Source: Serinus canaria (Eukaryota > Chordata > Aves > Passeriformes > Fringillidae). Taken from it: DNA of 64,000 nt. The notes under the pieces were generated by a model, which did no database searches, was not told the origin of the DNA, and saw only the letters and a list, made by a program, of their open reading frames with translations. Of this stretch, positions 24,391 to 36,023 are shown piece after piece. Location: assembly GCF_022539315.1 (NCBI RefSeq), contig NC_066316.1, forward strand, positions 100,124,179 to 100,188,178, given 5' to 3'. Made by a program: the position numbers and the translations under genes. How positions within the stretch are numbered: the stretch's first letter is position 1; each line of letters opens with the position of its first letter.

Positions 24391-26600
24391 TAAGCTTTAA
24401 TTTATCATAAAAACTGGTTTTATTAGTGTCATTCAAGAGTTCCTCCATCACACACTAACTCTTAATTTTAGTATTATAAAATTATTCTTAATATCCTTTA
24501 ATTTTAGTCCTTCATGAATGTTTGAGAAAATAAAACTAAATTTTGCTCTGCAGTATTAGGTAATAATTCATATTCTTCATTTTAATAAATTTACTTGACT
24601 GCAGTATACATCAGTTCAAGGGCAGATTCAGCAGCAGCTGATTTTACTTGTATTGAATCCCTCATATAAATATCTTAGATATTGCCAGAAATCCTTCAGG
24701 ATGGTGCCATTATAAATACTTAGGAGAATAATTCAGCTTCTTGGGAACTCAGTAGTAGGTTTTTTTTCATTAAAAAAATCAAGGGTTTTGATTATTGGTT
24801 TAAAACTATAGTTTATATTAATGGGGAAATGTGAGCTGTAGCTCACCAAGGACAAACTGCCTGTACTAATAAGCAAAGAGGGCAGGGTGCAGATATGTTA
24901 CCTCACTTCTGCTAAATTGTTCCTGGGAAAACACAACAGGTATGGTTGTTCAGAACCTGTTCATTAATTTAAAAAAAGTTCCAAGCTGTTTGCTGTTTGT
25001 AAATTTGCCATACATCTCATGAAAATACTTCCTAGTGTTTTTTCAATTCATAAACTGTATTGCAATTGTGCTAAATTTAAGAGATAAGGATTTAAAACAC
25101 AGATAAACAAATACTTTCATTTAATTACATAACATGTGGACAGAAAACTGCTTTCAATAATCCACAGTATTTCAGAATTACAGGCATCACACAACAATTT
25201 GTAAGCATCCTTTGCTTACAAATGCCCAGGCCTTAGGCTAATGATGCTGGGGGTTTCTCTGCTGTGTCCCATCACCAGAACATAAAGGGAGCAGCACCAT
25301 GCCATGGTGAAGCTGCAGTTCATCTGAGTGCTGGAGTAATTAAAAACTATAACTAATTGAATGGCCCCTCTATAGTGATTATGGATGGTACTGAGATCTT
25401 TGCACACTTTGCTCTCTATCAATAAAACCTGTCCCTATGTGGGTTCCAAACTTTGGCAATTTTCCCTCTTAGGCATTTGGTGGACTCTGGAGTAACAATG
25501 AGGAGGAAGATAAATGTGAGATTTCTCCCATAGAAAATCTCAAACAATCAACATTTGCAATGCATTTGGGAACATTGCATTTTCGAAATTGCAAAGGAGT
25601 TGCTTATATATTCTGAGGGAAAGCACCTGGTGAATTTAAACTCATTTTTAACTCTACTCTGGAATTCAATATGTCCACATGCAGCTCTACAGAATGATAT
25701 AAATGCCTTGCATGTAAGATCTCATTCATTGCATGGTTTCTTGAGTTTTGAAAATAGCTTCTATAGACAAAAAGTAAAACAGCTCTTTCATTTCTATGGT
25801 TATTGCTATATGTAGAACAATTCCTTTTCAACATTCATTCAATTGCTGTGGTCATCTGGACTAGGACAGACACTTATTAACATGGCTCATGGCTCCCTTT
25901 CAATCTGATGCCTGAGTTTATGTGAGGTACAGGGCAGGGAGGGATAAACGTAGCTGGGATGCATCCCAGGACAAATCCATGGCATGGAAGAAGTTTGTAC
26001 CAAATACTCGTGCCTGGAAAGTTGTTCCAGGGCCCAATGTAGAGACTTAGCATAATGGGCCACCTCACTTCTAGAGAAACCAATCAAGCCTGGGCAGCTG
26101 CCACCTTTTCTAGTTGTCAGGACATATTGGATCAAAGTTTCTTCACTTTTATTGCCAGAAATTAAATACATAATTTTACTATGTACCCTCACAGTCCTCA
26201 TCTTTTTTGGATTTAAAACAGGTTATTACCTCCTTTGAGACAACCATTTTTATTTAAACAAAGGAAGTTTACTGTCAAAGAAAACAAAATGGGAATGAAC
26301 CATAGCCAGGAAATTGTGAACGATCCTAAACAAAATATTTTCCTGAGTTTCAATTATATCTTCTGTTCTGTGGGTACATCTCATATGGTTATGTGATCTA
26401 AAGTCATGGCAAAATGATTTAAAAAGTTGAAAGGCTTTCACCCAGATTAGAAAATGCATTCCTGTGGGAAATTAATCAGACAAAGTAACATTTAAAATAG
26501 AAGAGAAGAAGAAAAAAGGAAGAAAACACTTCAAACTTTTCAGCTTTAATTAATTCTTCATTTTCTCTTCAGAAAAGTAATATAAAAATTTGCCCAAAAT
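24391..26600. other. Unique non-coding sequence
   Basis: No gene recognised. The section at 25210-25470 is somewhat less AT-rich and includes an AATAAA (about 25420), but no open frame or splice pattern supports a gene or retrocopy. Purine-rich runs lie at 26497-26530, just before the LTR. Confidence 0.5.
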
Positions 26601-27240
26601 TGTCATGGGTTGACACTGGCAGGATGCCAGGCAGCCATGAAATCTGCTCACTCACTCCCTTCTGCAGCTGGAAAAGTAGAAGAAAAATTAACAGAGGATT
26701 TCTGAGTTAAGGACAGGGAGAGAGATCACTCCTTAAGTACCACCACAAGCAAAACAGGCTCAACTTAGAGATATAAAGTGAATTTTTAGGTAACAAAATC
26801 AGAGCAGAATAAAGAGAAGTAAAAGAAACCCGTAAAAATCACATTCCCCCCATCCCTTTCTCCTTCCCAGCAGTTCAAGGAGACAGGGAATGGGAGTTAT
26901 GGTCAGTTCATCACTCAGGCTTCTCCTGCTGCTCAGGGAGAGGAGTTGTTCCCATGCTGCAGTGTGAGAGGCATCCCACAGGAGACTGATCTCCATGAAC
27001 TTCTGTGACATGAGTCCATCTCAGGAGCAACAGCTCTCTGTAAACTGCTGACGTGTGAGTCCCTCCCACAGGCACACAGTCCTCCCAAAGCTGCTGCAGC
27101 ATGGGTCACTCCTCCATGGGCTGCTCTCCTCCAAGGACAGGCTGCTCCAGCCTGGGGACAGGGACCCCTCTCTCCACCGGGTCTCCCATGGGATCACAGC
27201 CTCCTCCAGGCATCCACCTGCTTTGGCTTGGGAAACTCCC

Positions 27241-27525
27241 CCATGGGCTGGGAGTGGATCTCTGCATCCCCTGGATCCCCATGGGCTGTGGGTGGATCTC
27301 TGCATCCCCTGGATCCCCATGGGCTGTGGGTGGATCTCTGCATCCCCTTAGATTCCCATGGGCTGTGGGTGGATCTCTGCATTTCCTGGATCCCCATGGG
27401 CTATGGGTGGATCTCTGCATTTCCTGGATCCCCATGGGCTGCGGGTGGATCTCTGCATCCCCTGGATCCCCATGGGCTGTGGGTGGATCTCTGCATCCCC
27501 CCTGGATCCCCACAGGCTGCAGGGT
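27241..27525 (+). repeat. 38-bp minisatellite inside LTR copy 1, about 7 units
   Basis: The motif GGATCTCTGCAT recurs at about 27256, 27294, 27332, 27371, 27409, 27447 and 27485, giving a period of 37-39 bp. The unit is roughly CCATGGGCTGTGGGTGGATC, then TCTGCATCCCCTGGATCC. Because 38 is not a multiple of three and the unit has few stops, it creates long artificial frames in several phases. Confidence 0.95.
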
Positions 27526-27675
27526 CTCAGCTGCCTCACCATGGTCTCACCACAGCCTGCAGAGGAATCTCAGCTCCAGTTCCTGGACCAACTCCTTCCC
27601 CTGCTTCCCCCCTGACGTTTGTGTCTGCAGAGTTATTCATCTCACATGTTCTCTCTGTTCTCTTCTCTGACTGGA

Positions 27676-27681
27676 AATAAA
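27676..27681 (+). promoter_or_regulatory. Candidate LTR polyadenylation signal
   Basis: AATAAA lies in the 3' third of LTR copy 1, downstream of the minisatellite. The equivalent position in the antisense copy also keeps the signal (TTTATT at 44088-44093). This supports its role in the original proviral transcript. Confidence 0.5.
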
Positions 27682-27880
27682 ACTGCAACACAACTTTTGT
27701 GTCGATTTTATCTTAAATATGTTATCACAGAGGCATTACCACCATTTCCAGTTGGTCCAGCCTTGGCCAGCAGCACATCCATTGATGGAGCCCTCAGGGG
27801 TTGGCTCTACCAGATGCAGTGGAAGCTTGGAAGCCACCTCTTTGGTCCCCTTGCTACCAAAAACTAGGTCATGCAAACCA

Positions 27881-30800
27881 AAAAGAAAAAGACAAGAAAA
27901 AAACAAAACAAAAATGTAACCAGGGCACACAGAGATAAAAAGGTTAAAGGATCATGATAAGATGAGATCACACATGGAAAATTAAAGACTTTAAAAAATG
28001 ATAGTTTTTCAGAGTTATATATAGCTTAAAGTTAATACTGAAAAAGACCTTTATGTGGAAGGGATTATACAACCAGAGCTCAGCACTACTGCTATATATA
28101 TGAAGTGATCTATGACATTAGTATATATATTTAAATTATATGCTTGAAAAATATGCAACAGAATTAATTCAAGATTGCATTAGAAACCATATTCTTTGAA
28201 ATTCCCTGAATATAGGATTTTCAGTGATGAGATAATCAGGTCAGAACAGGGTCAACTTGCTGTGCATACTTAATCCTAAAACCAAAGTATTAGAAAGTAA
28301 AAGTGAAAGCAAAAGAATGAAACAAGTCAAGAAGCAATAGAGGGAATAAAACCTCTATAAATTTTTATTTCAAATTAAGACAGAGATAATTCTGGACTAA
28401 TTAGGGTAAGATTGTTATTTCAGTGCAACAATTCTATTTTCTTCAAAGGATTTAGAAAAAAACCCTTTATTTTTGAATGTTCACGTTAAACTGTGCTTTG
28501 TTTTTTTTCAAATTTTTTTTTTCTTCTGATGTTCTGGACATACTTTAGAATTCTATTGATAGTATTGCACTTTTACAGTTCATAATATTCTGCTTACTTT
28601 TTACAAAGAAAGATCCAATGTCTCTTATTTATTTCATTTTACCATTAAATTGAATTTAATGATAAAGGTTCACTATTTAAAACATTAATTCCATTTATTA
28701 TATTTAAAACATCACTATTTGTTATGCTCAAGCCATTTACAAAATTCATGTGTAAACATACAGAACATATGTCATAAGAAAGAAGTTGTGCTGAACCTAC
28801 CCTAATATTCCATTCAGGAGGATTTTCTGTTAGCATTGATCCCTCTTGATACACTAGTATAAACATATATTTGTAGTGGTATGTTGTATTATTTATAAAA
28901 TTTTCGTTTGTCCAAAAAATAACATTTTATCCATGCATGGGCTTGATAAGACACTTTGTGCTCTATAAGCCTAGAGAAATCAGAGGGAAAATTCCAGAAC
29001 ATTGGAGAGTTCCTGACATAAAAATTGGTTAAGCATCTATTTTAACAACAAAAAGGGAAAAGGTTCTTTTGGATTGATAAAGGAAGCATGGTTTTGTTTT
29101 CACTGCCACCTGTGGTGACGGTCCTCCATGTCCACAACAAAGCAGAATAATTTGAAGGATTAGAAAGACTGAGCTTGATCTTGAATGAAATCCTTACAAA
29201 ATTATCTCTTTGCCAAATGGGAGGATGCAGTGAAAGGGTCATCAGAGGTGACCTCTTGTGTATGATAGAGGCAGCTGTTAAAATCAGAACCTGGATCTAT
29301 ATGGAAACTCCATGAATTTTAAAAATGTTCCTTGAACACAATGAAAGAACAGGATCTTAGCAGTGGTGCCTTGAAATGTGATCATTGTAAAGTGAATTTG
29401 TAATAATTCATTTCTGTAAGTGAAACATTAGTCAACTAAATTTTCTGATGCAGTAATTCTACAAGCCATAACATAATTCTCCCGTTCTTAGTTCCATTCA
29501 AAATTATTTTTTATTATTTATATTACCAACTCATGTGATGTCATTTGGAGGAAAAATAGTGAGAGTGTGCTTCATTTTGCTACAGATGAATTGAAAAATC
29601 ATCTGGATTCATCTTCATGCAGGATTCATCTTCCCATAATCACCTAGAAGTTTTATTTACATGGTCTTTTAAAGATTTTTCTGCAATCGTAGACAGACTT
29701 GGGCCCAAGATGTGTAAGTACAGGTAGGAGGCATGACTTCTGCAGAAGGTCATTATTCTCTTTCTTGACAAGGAAGAGTACCCCTAGCTTAAATAATTTT
29801 CTGGTAATTGTCTGATGGATGTCATCTAAGGGAAAAGAGAATTTGTAACTCAAGGATCAGTAATATAAATGCCATGTCACTCTTCTTGTCCTCAGAAGCA
29901 ATTAACAGAGTATCCCAGACAGAATTAAGGGTGTTTAAATATTTTTAGGAAGCCATCCATGGAGCACAGTGTTCAGTTAGGAAAAAAGAACTTCTTAAGT
30001 CTACCCTGAGTGTTCTGATTATTGTTATTGCTACCTTAAGAAAAAACTGCAACAAACATATACAAAGACAATTAGAAGAACTGTCAATTAAAATAACCTG
30101 ACAAAGAAGATAGACAAGAAAAAAAATACTTTATAAAACCATCAGGCCTATGAGTACATCTGAAGCTGAAAATCTTACACCCAGTGGATAAATGTCACAC
30201 TTGCAAGGGTCAGTTTGCCACCACATTCCATTTGACTGGTGTTCTTGTTTGGATAATAAATTTTTTTGCTTGTTGCTTTAGAACAAAATAAAAATATAGA
30301 GAATCAAGGAATGTGATCCCTTTTTTTAGCATTTAGTCTATAACTTTGAATTTGAGTATTTTAAATAAAATTTCTCTGTCTACATGACGATTATTTAATC
30401 ATGCATCTTAATTACCAATGAATTTTTAAGGTCCATTGCATGGTGTGCATAAAAAAATAGAGATCCTTAGTTAAATATCTAACTACTTTTTTTATTAATT
30501 ATAATCTCTATCTGGCAAATTCTCTGTTAGGGCTGAAGTCTAGAGCATAAACATTTAGTGGCTGTTTAAGGATCAGTTATCTGCTTGGCACCAGGGGCTG
30601 CTTTCCTTCTCAGAAGCACTTTGCAAGCTTTATGACTCCCTTCTGTCAATTTCTGAAACAATATGCTTGCTGACACAGACCACTTTTTCATGTACTTAAG
30701 TACATTGCAGATTTTCAGGGTATTTACATCAAGTCTCAAATGTTCAACTTTATGATCCGTTCCCTGTGAGCTCTGTTCTCTTTCCTGGTATGTGCCATTT

Positions 30801-33290
30801 CCAGTTTGTTTGGTTTATTTCCAATAGCATGTTTTCAGAATTGGTTAGTCTTGTAAAATATGCCTCATGGATGTCAATTTTAACAGAATAGTAGTAGCAG
30901 GTCATGGATAAATAATTACTTTGGATTTCAAGTGCATACACTGTCTAAGAGATCACTCCTGCTGAAGGGTAGAAATTACATCCAGGAGAATGCTTAGGCA
31001 CCTTTCTTCATACAATATCTCAGGGGAGGTGTAAATTTTCTTCTTAATTTGTCACTGAGTGATGGAAAAAATTCAGCCTTAAAATATATATTGAATTCAG
31101 TGCAAGTAGATCTGGGAATTAATTTGGCCAGAAGTATTCTTTGAAGACAAAGTTCTTTGTTGAGATGGTGTCCATTACAGTGGAGTTTGTGATTTGGTCA
31201 GTAATCAGTCAAAAATGGAAGAGGTGTCTAGAGACAATTCCATTCAGAGGAATTTTCACAGACTGAGGAATGACATTGAGACATCTCAGGTTAGGCTTTG
31301 GTAGCCCTTCCTGAAACCTTTGGCTCAGTGGAGCAAAAAGAGAACAATGACTTGAGAGTCTGATTTCAAGGTAAGGAAGAACAGGGACCTGATTAAGGTC
31401 CCAACTCTCCAGTGGGAGAATATTTTCAGCAGTGACTTCAAGGCAAAGACTGGTGCTTAAAGCTGATTAAAAAAAGGGAAGATAGAAAAATCCTGCAGCA
31501 CTGACTTGGTAATGTGGTGTAGCTATGAGATAAAATCTAAAGAAATTATCTTATCTGCCCCTGCTGTTAGGGTCCTGATTATCTAGGAATTTAGATAGGT
31601 CAAGTTCTGCCCAGAGACCTGGTGTTATTTGCAAAGCCATCTGCTGTGGTGGGGAAAAAAAAAGGCATAATTTCTACTGGAACCTCTCCTAGGGGAAGGC
31701 TGTGCCTAGGTGTGGTGATGAGGGCTGAAGACAAAACACAGCTATGCAGCCAAGGGGATGGTCCTACCTGCCAAAATGTGAGTGTTCTTGGGGCTTCAGT
31801 CTGGCTGGGCCTGACATGTTTACACAAGAAATCCCAGTCAAAGGAACATCATTTTTCAGCAGAAAAGTACATATTGAAAAATAACTGCTCAACCCTGGGT
31901 CTCTCACTCTCAGAGAGAGCTGCAAAAACCTTGAGAAGGTGAGCCTGGGAACTCAAACCCATCACTCCTGTAGATGCCAAGCCATGGCCTCGATAAAATT
32001 ACAGGTTTGTGACATACCTTAATCTTTTTCTCACCCTGCCTTATGCTCTGCATCTTGCTCTTTGCTTCATGCTATAAAATGTCATAGAAAATAACCACTC
32101 CATCTCTCCCTTTGTTTAAATCCTCCCCACTTCAAGTATGCAATCTACATTTTTCTCTTGATAATCTAACTGATAGATTTCCTAAAAATATCAAAACCTG
32201 GCATTTATGTCTTAGGTTCGTTCCTTTTCTTTCAAATTTGAAGGAATGTTTGTCACGCCAGGAAACACATCTATTTTTGTCCCTCAATAATGTGTTTCCT
32301 TTCCCTGCAAATGGTTATGTTGCTTATGGTTACAGAAAGACTCAGTTAAGTTTACATTGACATTTGAACAATTTTCTCTTAATAACTTCACATCAGCAGT
32401 AGAACAGAACCGTGGATGAGACTCCTGTCTCCAGGGAGGGAGGCTGGCTGCCAGATGCATGAACTCTATTTTAGAGAAAGTTCTTTTTTTGCTGTCTTGT
32501 CTTAAAATATGTCTATGTCCCAAGGCATTTCTGTATGCTGCTCTTAACTGCACTTGAATCATGAAGCCTGTCTTTGATGGAGCTTCAGCCAACAGATTAT
32601 CTGCATAGAGTCCTGTACTCTCCTCTTCTGCAGTCCAGAGTATACTCATGATCTAATTAATTGCTTCTGAGAGACACATAAGGCTAAAAGTTACTGAAGT
32701 TAAACTGAGATTTTTCAGAGATAAAAAGGCCAGGAAGTTGTATGCAAAGTTGTGTGCAAATTTACAGTGCTTCCACAAGAAAACAACTGCTGTACAAAGA
32801 GCATCACTGCCATCAGCAGAAAATCCATCTGACTGGGAGCATCAACAAATTTTGTGCAACTCTGACTGTTTATGCTAGTCACACAATGAAACACTTACTA
32901 TTTGACTTTGACACTACTTCTATGAAAATAATCCCTGTAACTATCTGACAATAAAAGGGTGATCTAAGTGGAACTCAATAACTAGAACAAAAAATCAAAG
33001 GAAAAATTTGATACTTACCAAGTTTGAATTTATTCAGAGACAAAGAAAGACTGTATTTTTGTTTTCTGCTTTTGTCTTAGTTAATTTCTTTTTTTTCCCA
33101 GTGTTTAGGGGAGTGATCATGTAAGTAAGTTCTTAGGTTAAAGATAAAATAAGTAAAAAAAAATGGACAGTAAATGATCATTTTTTATTTGATCCAAATT
33201 TAGTCAGATTGTAAATTCTATTTTGAAGCTCAATGAATTTTCTTTTTCAAGAAGAGAGCTGATTACATTTAAAGATATTTTGCTGTGACT
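27881..33290. other. Unique AT-rich non-coding sequence
   Basis: About 5.4 kb with no gene, RNA or interspersed repeat that I can support. Open frames such as 31622-31942 (106 codons) and 32284-32649 (minus, 121 codons) have no recognisable domain, splice signals or coding bias. The section 31560-31980 is slightly richer in GC than its neighbours. A few short A and T runs are present. Confidence 0.5.
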
Positions 33291-33308
33291 CAAAAAAAAA
33301 AAAAAAAA
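33291..33308. repeat. Poly-A tract of 17 bases
   Basis: An uninterrupted A-run follows GTGACTC and is followed by GGGCAG. No upstream retrocopy was recognised, so it is treated as a simple repeat. Confidence 0.85.
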
Positions 33309-35922
33309 GGGCAGTTCATAGGCCCTTGCTGCATCATTGCATTGTAAACAGAGCTGAACTACAGTAAAAAATATTATTTAAAACAATTGGAATACTTACA
33401 TCTAATAAACTCCTAGATGGCTTGGTCATAACACAGCTCAAAAGCAAAATGCAATGAGAGAATGTGTGAAAAAAACCCTCACAGAGATTGGAAAGAAAGT
33501 GATTGAAAGCAAAGAAAATGCCCTCTGCTTTTCTGAACACTATAGTGACTGAGTGGAGAAATCTGGTTGAGCAAATGCATAATCAGTTCTGCAGAGAGAA
33601 TGAAACTAGGGCTCAGGCAAGCCTCTGTATTGAGATGTGATGCCTTAGGCAAGCTCCTAGCAATGATTCTCTCCTCATATGATTATTCAGGTAAAAAGAA
33701 AGTTCTAAGCAAGGCACGAACAGTCAGAAATATGATCAGTGAAGGAAATAAATTTTTATGCAACAATTTAAAGGAGGTCAAAGGGTGCAAGAAGAAAATC
33801 TACAAAAGTAGGGTGGGGATGAGAGAAATACAATTCTGTCTTCCCTTTAAGTCAATAACTAAGCAATACTGAAAAAAAGCAATTAATTAAAAGAAAACAT
33901 TAAGATTCCCCATTTGTCCTAATGCAGACAATCATTAACCTTTGCAGTAGTAAAACTAGAATGAAGAAGAACACTGGCTCTATGACAGTAGAGCTATAAC
34001 TTATTCTGATAATATCCTCTTGTCCTTAGCCAAATTTGAAAATTTGGAACTCATGTTTTACCTTGCAGCCATGTTGGCCTTTAATGAAGGGTTTGTATTG
34101 TTGTCTAGGCACTGGTATATTTTTTTTATAAACTTCCTATTATTCTTGTGATTGGCAGCATATTATAGAGGGAGCTTCCAGTTTCTGCCCTGGAGAAGAG
34201 ACTGGAATTCACACAACATCTTGTAGATAGCTTGAGTTAGGACATTTGCCCAACATGTGTTACCTTAGACAGGTTGCAATTAGAGATTTTTGTGCTGAAT
34301 TCTGGCAATTACAATGAGGATATCTGATTTGTGACCTAATTTTATGGTTTTAGATCCTAAATAATCTCTGTGAAGGTTAGAAGGCCATGCTGTGTGTTTG
34401 TGGAGAAGCAACTTCTTGAGAATAAGCTTTGGTCATTTTCTTGAGAAATAATTTGCCAGCAGTCTGCACACACAGACTTCAAAAAAGACTATACAAAACT
34501 ATCCCAGTACAAAGGAGATTTTTACCTCAAATTAATTAAGTTTAGAAAGCTCAAATTCCCATGTCACCATTGTTATTAGGTTTCATTTTGACCTTTGTTG
34601 GTTTGTAAATTGAAGTGCAGAGAAAAACACTGACACAGCATTGGAATTTGTGGAAAGAACTAGAAAAATTCACTTTATATATGTAGCTCTACTCCTATTT
34701 TAATTGTGAGTAATAGAACTGCTAAGGAAAGAGAATTGTCCAGCTACTGATAGTCAATTAACTTATTTTTTAAAAAAATAAAATATAGTACTATTTTCTA
34801 CATTAAGCTGTTTTATCAGGGTAAATAAATTATTTTTCAAAGTGTTTTTTTAGCACTAAAGATAAAAGGCTTAATTTCAAGAAACAGTTAATTAGACTTT
34901 TATCAATAGTTTAGATAATCATTTAAGTGAACAATCTAAGACAAACCATATGGCAACACAAAATCTTATACTATGAAGTCAGAGACCATTTGGAAAGAGA
35001 CAAATTAATAAGAAGCATCTTATATAAAACTTCAGTTGTGCTTTTTCTCTCTATTTATCAGTATTATCATATTTTGCCTCTTCAAGTATGGAGTTTGCAT
35101 TTATTTTATTGTTTGAAGGAAGAAGCTATTAAGGTTTTCAAGCTATTGGATCTTTTTAATATGGAAATGCAAGATAACATGGAATGACTATTATATTTCC
35201 ATGTGTCATGTTGGAACACAGAAATGACTGAGCTGTGTCTGACCAAGGGACAGGTATGTCAGCTTTTGAAAGAAGTGTAAAATAATCTTTTTTTTTGTGA
35301 TGTAGCTTCTAGCAGCACAGGCTTCAAGATTTATTCCATTCATGATGAAGAAGCAATGCTGCTTCATTCAGTTCATTGCTTTGCTATTTTATCATTTTCC
35401 TTCATGAAATGAAAGCATGTCAAGTAATTTAATTTTCCAGGGGTGGTCATTAGTTTTGTTTTATTTCTGTCTTATTTGCTAGCCAAAGAAACAACCCATA
35501 CCTTCCCCAGACTAGCTGAATTGAGAATATTATTCTTTCACCAATTCGTTGCCTTGGTTAACTAGTCTTTGTACTAATGTCTCAGTGTTTCAATGCTAAT
35601 TTCATTCTTTGATAAGAAGTATATAGTAGTAAATAATACCTCTTTTCTAGTGACCAAATGGTATTACTTGGTACCAAAAGGCTGAGAGTTTTTTTTCTCT
35701 TTCATACACAATATTGCTGAGATCTTTCTTCCTAGCCAAAATTGAAACATTAAAACTTAGTTGCAAGTAGATAGGTTCTGAAAGGATTTATTTATACTAA
35801 ATAGACTGCTTCATTTTTTAATGTTCTTTTAAATTTTTAAAAAATTTTAAATTTGAAAAATCAGGAAATAATCTCGTCTGTTTTTTTCTATCTTCAAAAC
35901 TACTTTGGTTTTACTGCATTTG
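33309..35922. other. Unique AT-rich non-coding sequence
   Basis: No gene recognised. Frames at 33567-33872 and 34927-35187 have a start codon but no domain or bias. AT-palindromic sequence such as AAATTTTTAAAAAATTTTAA lies near 35835. Confidence 0.55.
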
Positions 35923-35940
35923 ATGATGTAATTACATCAT
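35923..35940. promoter_or_regulatory. Perfect 18-bp palindrome, bZIP-like half-sites
   Basis: ATGATGTAATTACATCAT is fully self-complementary. Each half contains TGATGTAA, close to ATF/CREB- and C/EBP-type half-sites. Another ATGATGTAA copy follows at once (35939-35947). Function is conjecture. The palindrome itself is seen directly. Confidence 0.4.
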
Positions 35941-35997
35941 GATGTAAGGATGATCGAATATAAATGAAGGAAAACTCCAGTGTGTGTTATTTTGCTA

Positions 35998-36023
35998 GTG
36001 ATATTGTGATATTGTGATATTGA
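35998..36023. repeat. Short (GTGATATT)n repeat
   Basis: Three consecutive GTGATATT units followed by GATAC. Minor simple repeat. Confidence 0.85.

Larger units (their letters stand above)
26601..27880 (+). mobile_element. Solo LTR of an avian endogenous retrovirus (copy 1)
   Basis: The unit begins TGTCATGGGTTGACACTGGC and ends near CATGCAAACCA, about 1.28 kb. The same unit occurs in the opposite orientation at 43.87-45.04 kb, and the alignable ends define the family. Flanking pentamers AAAAT and AAAAG are a near-match to a target-site duplication. The interior carries a 38-bp minisatellite (27241-27525) and then a 3' portion with an AATAAA at 27676, expected of the R/U5 region. No primer-binding site, gag or pol sequence is next to it, so it is a solo LTR left by recombination. 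Frames here (27055-27930, both strands) are repeat artefacts. Class (ERVL-like or other) is not certain. Confidence 0.85.

Noticed and set aside
27241..27525. Regular repeats considered as a CRISPR array
   Set aside because: The units are directly adjacent with no unique spacers, and the context is a vertebrate LTR.
27101..27670. 189-codon and neighbouring frames on both strands
   Set aside because: They are translations of the minisatellite in LTR copy 1. Several phases are open at the same time, which a real gene would not show.
26601..27880. A full provirus with gag, pol or env next to an LTR
   Set aside because: No internal retroviral coding sequence flanks any of the LTR copies, so all are treated as solo or fragmentary LTRs.
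32284..32649. 121-codon minus-strand frame
   Set aside because: No domain, no conserved motif and no adjacent splice or promoter signals.
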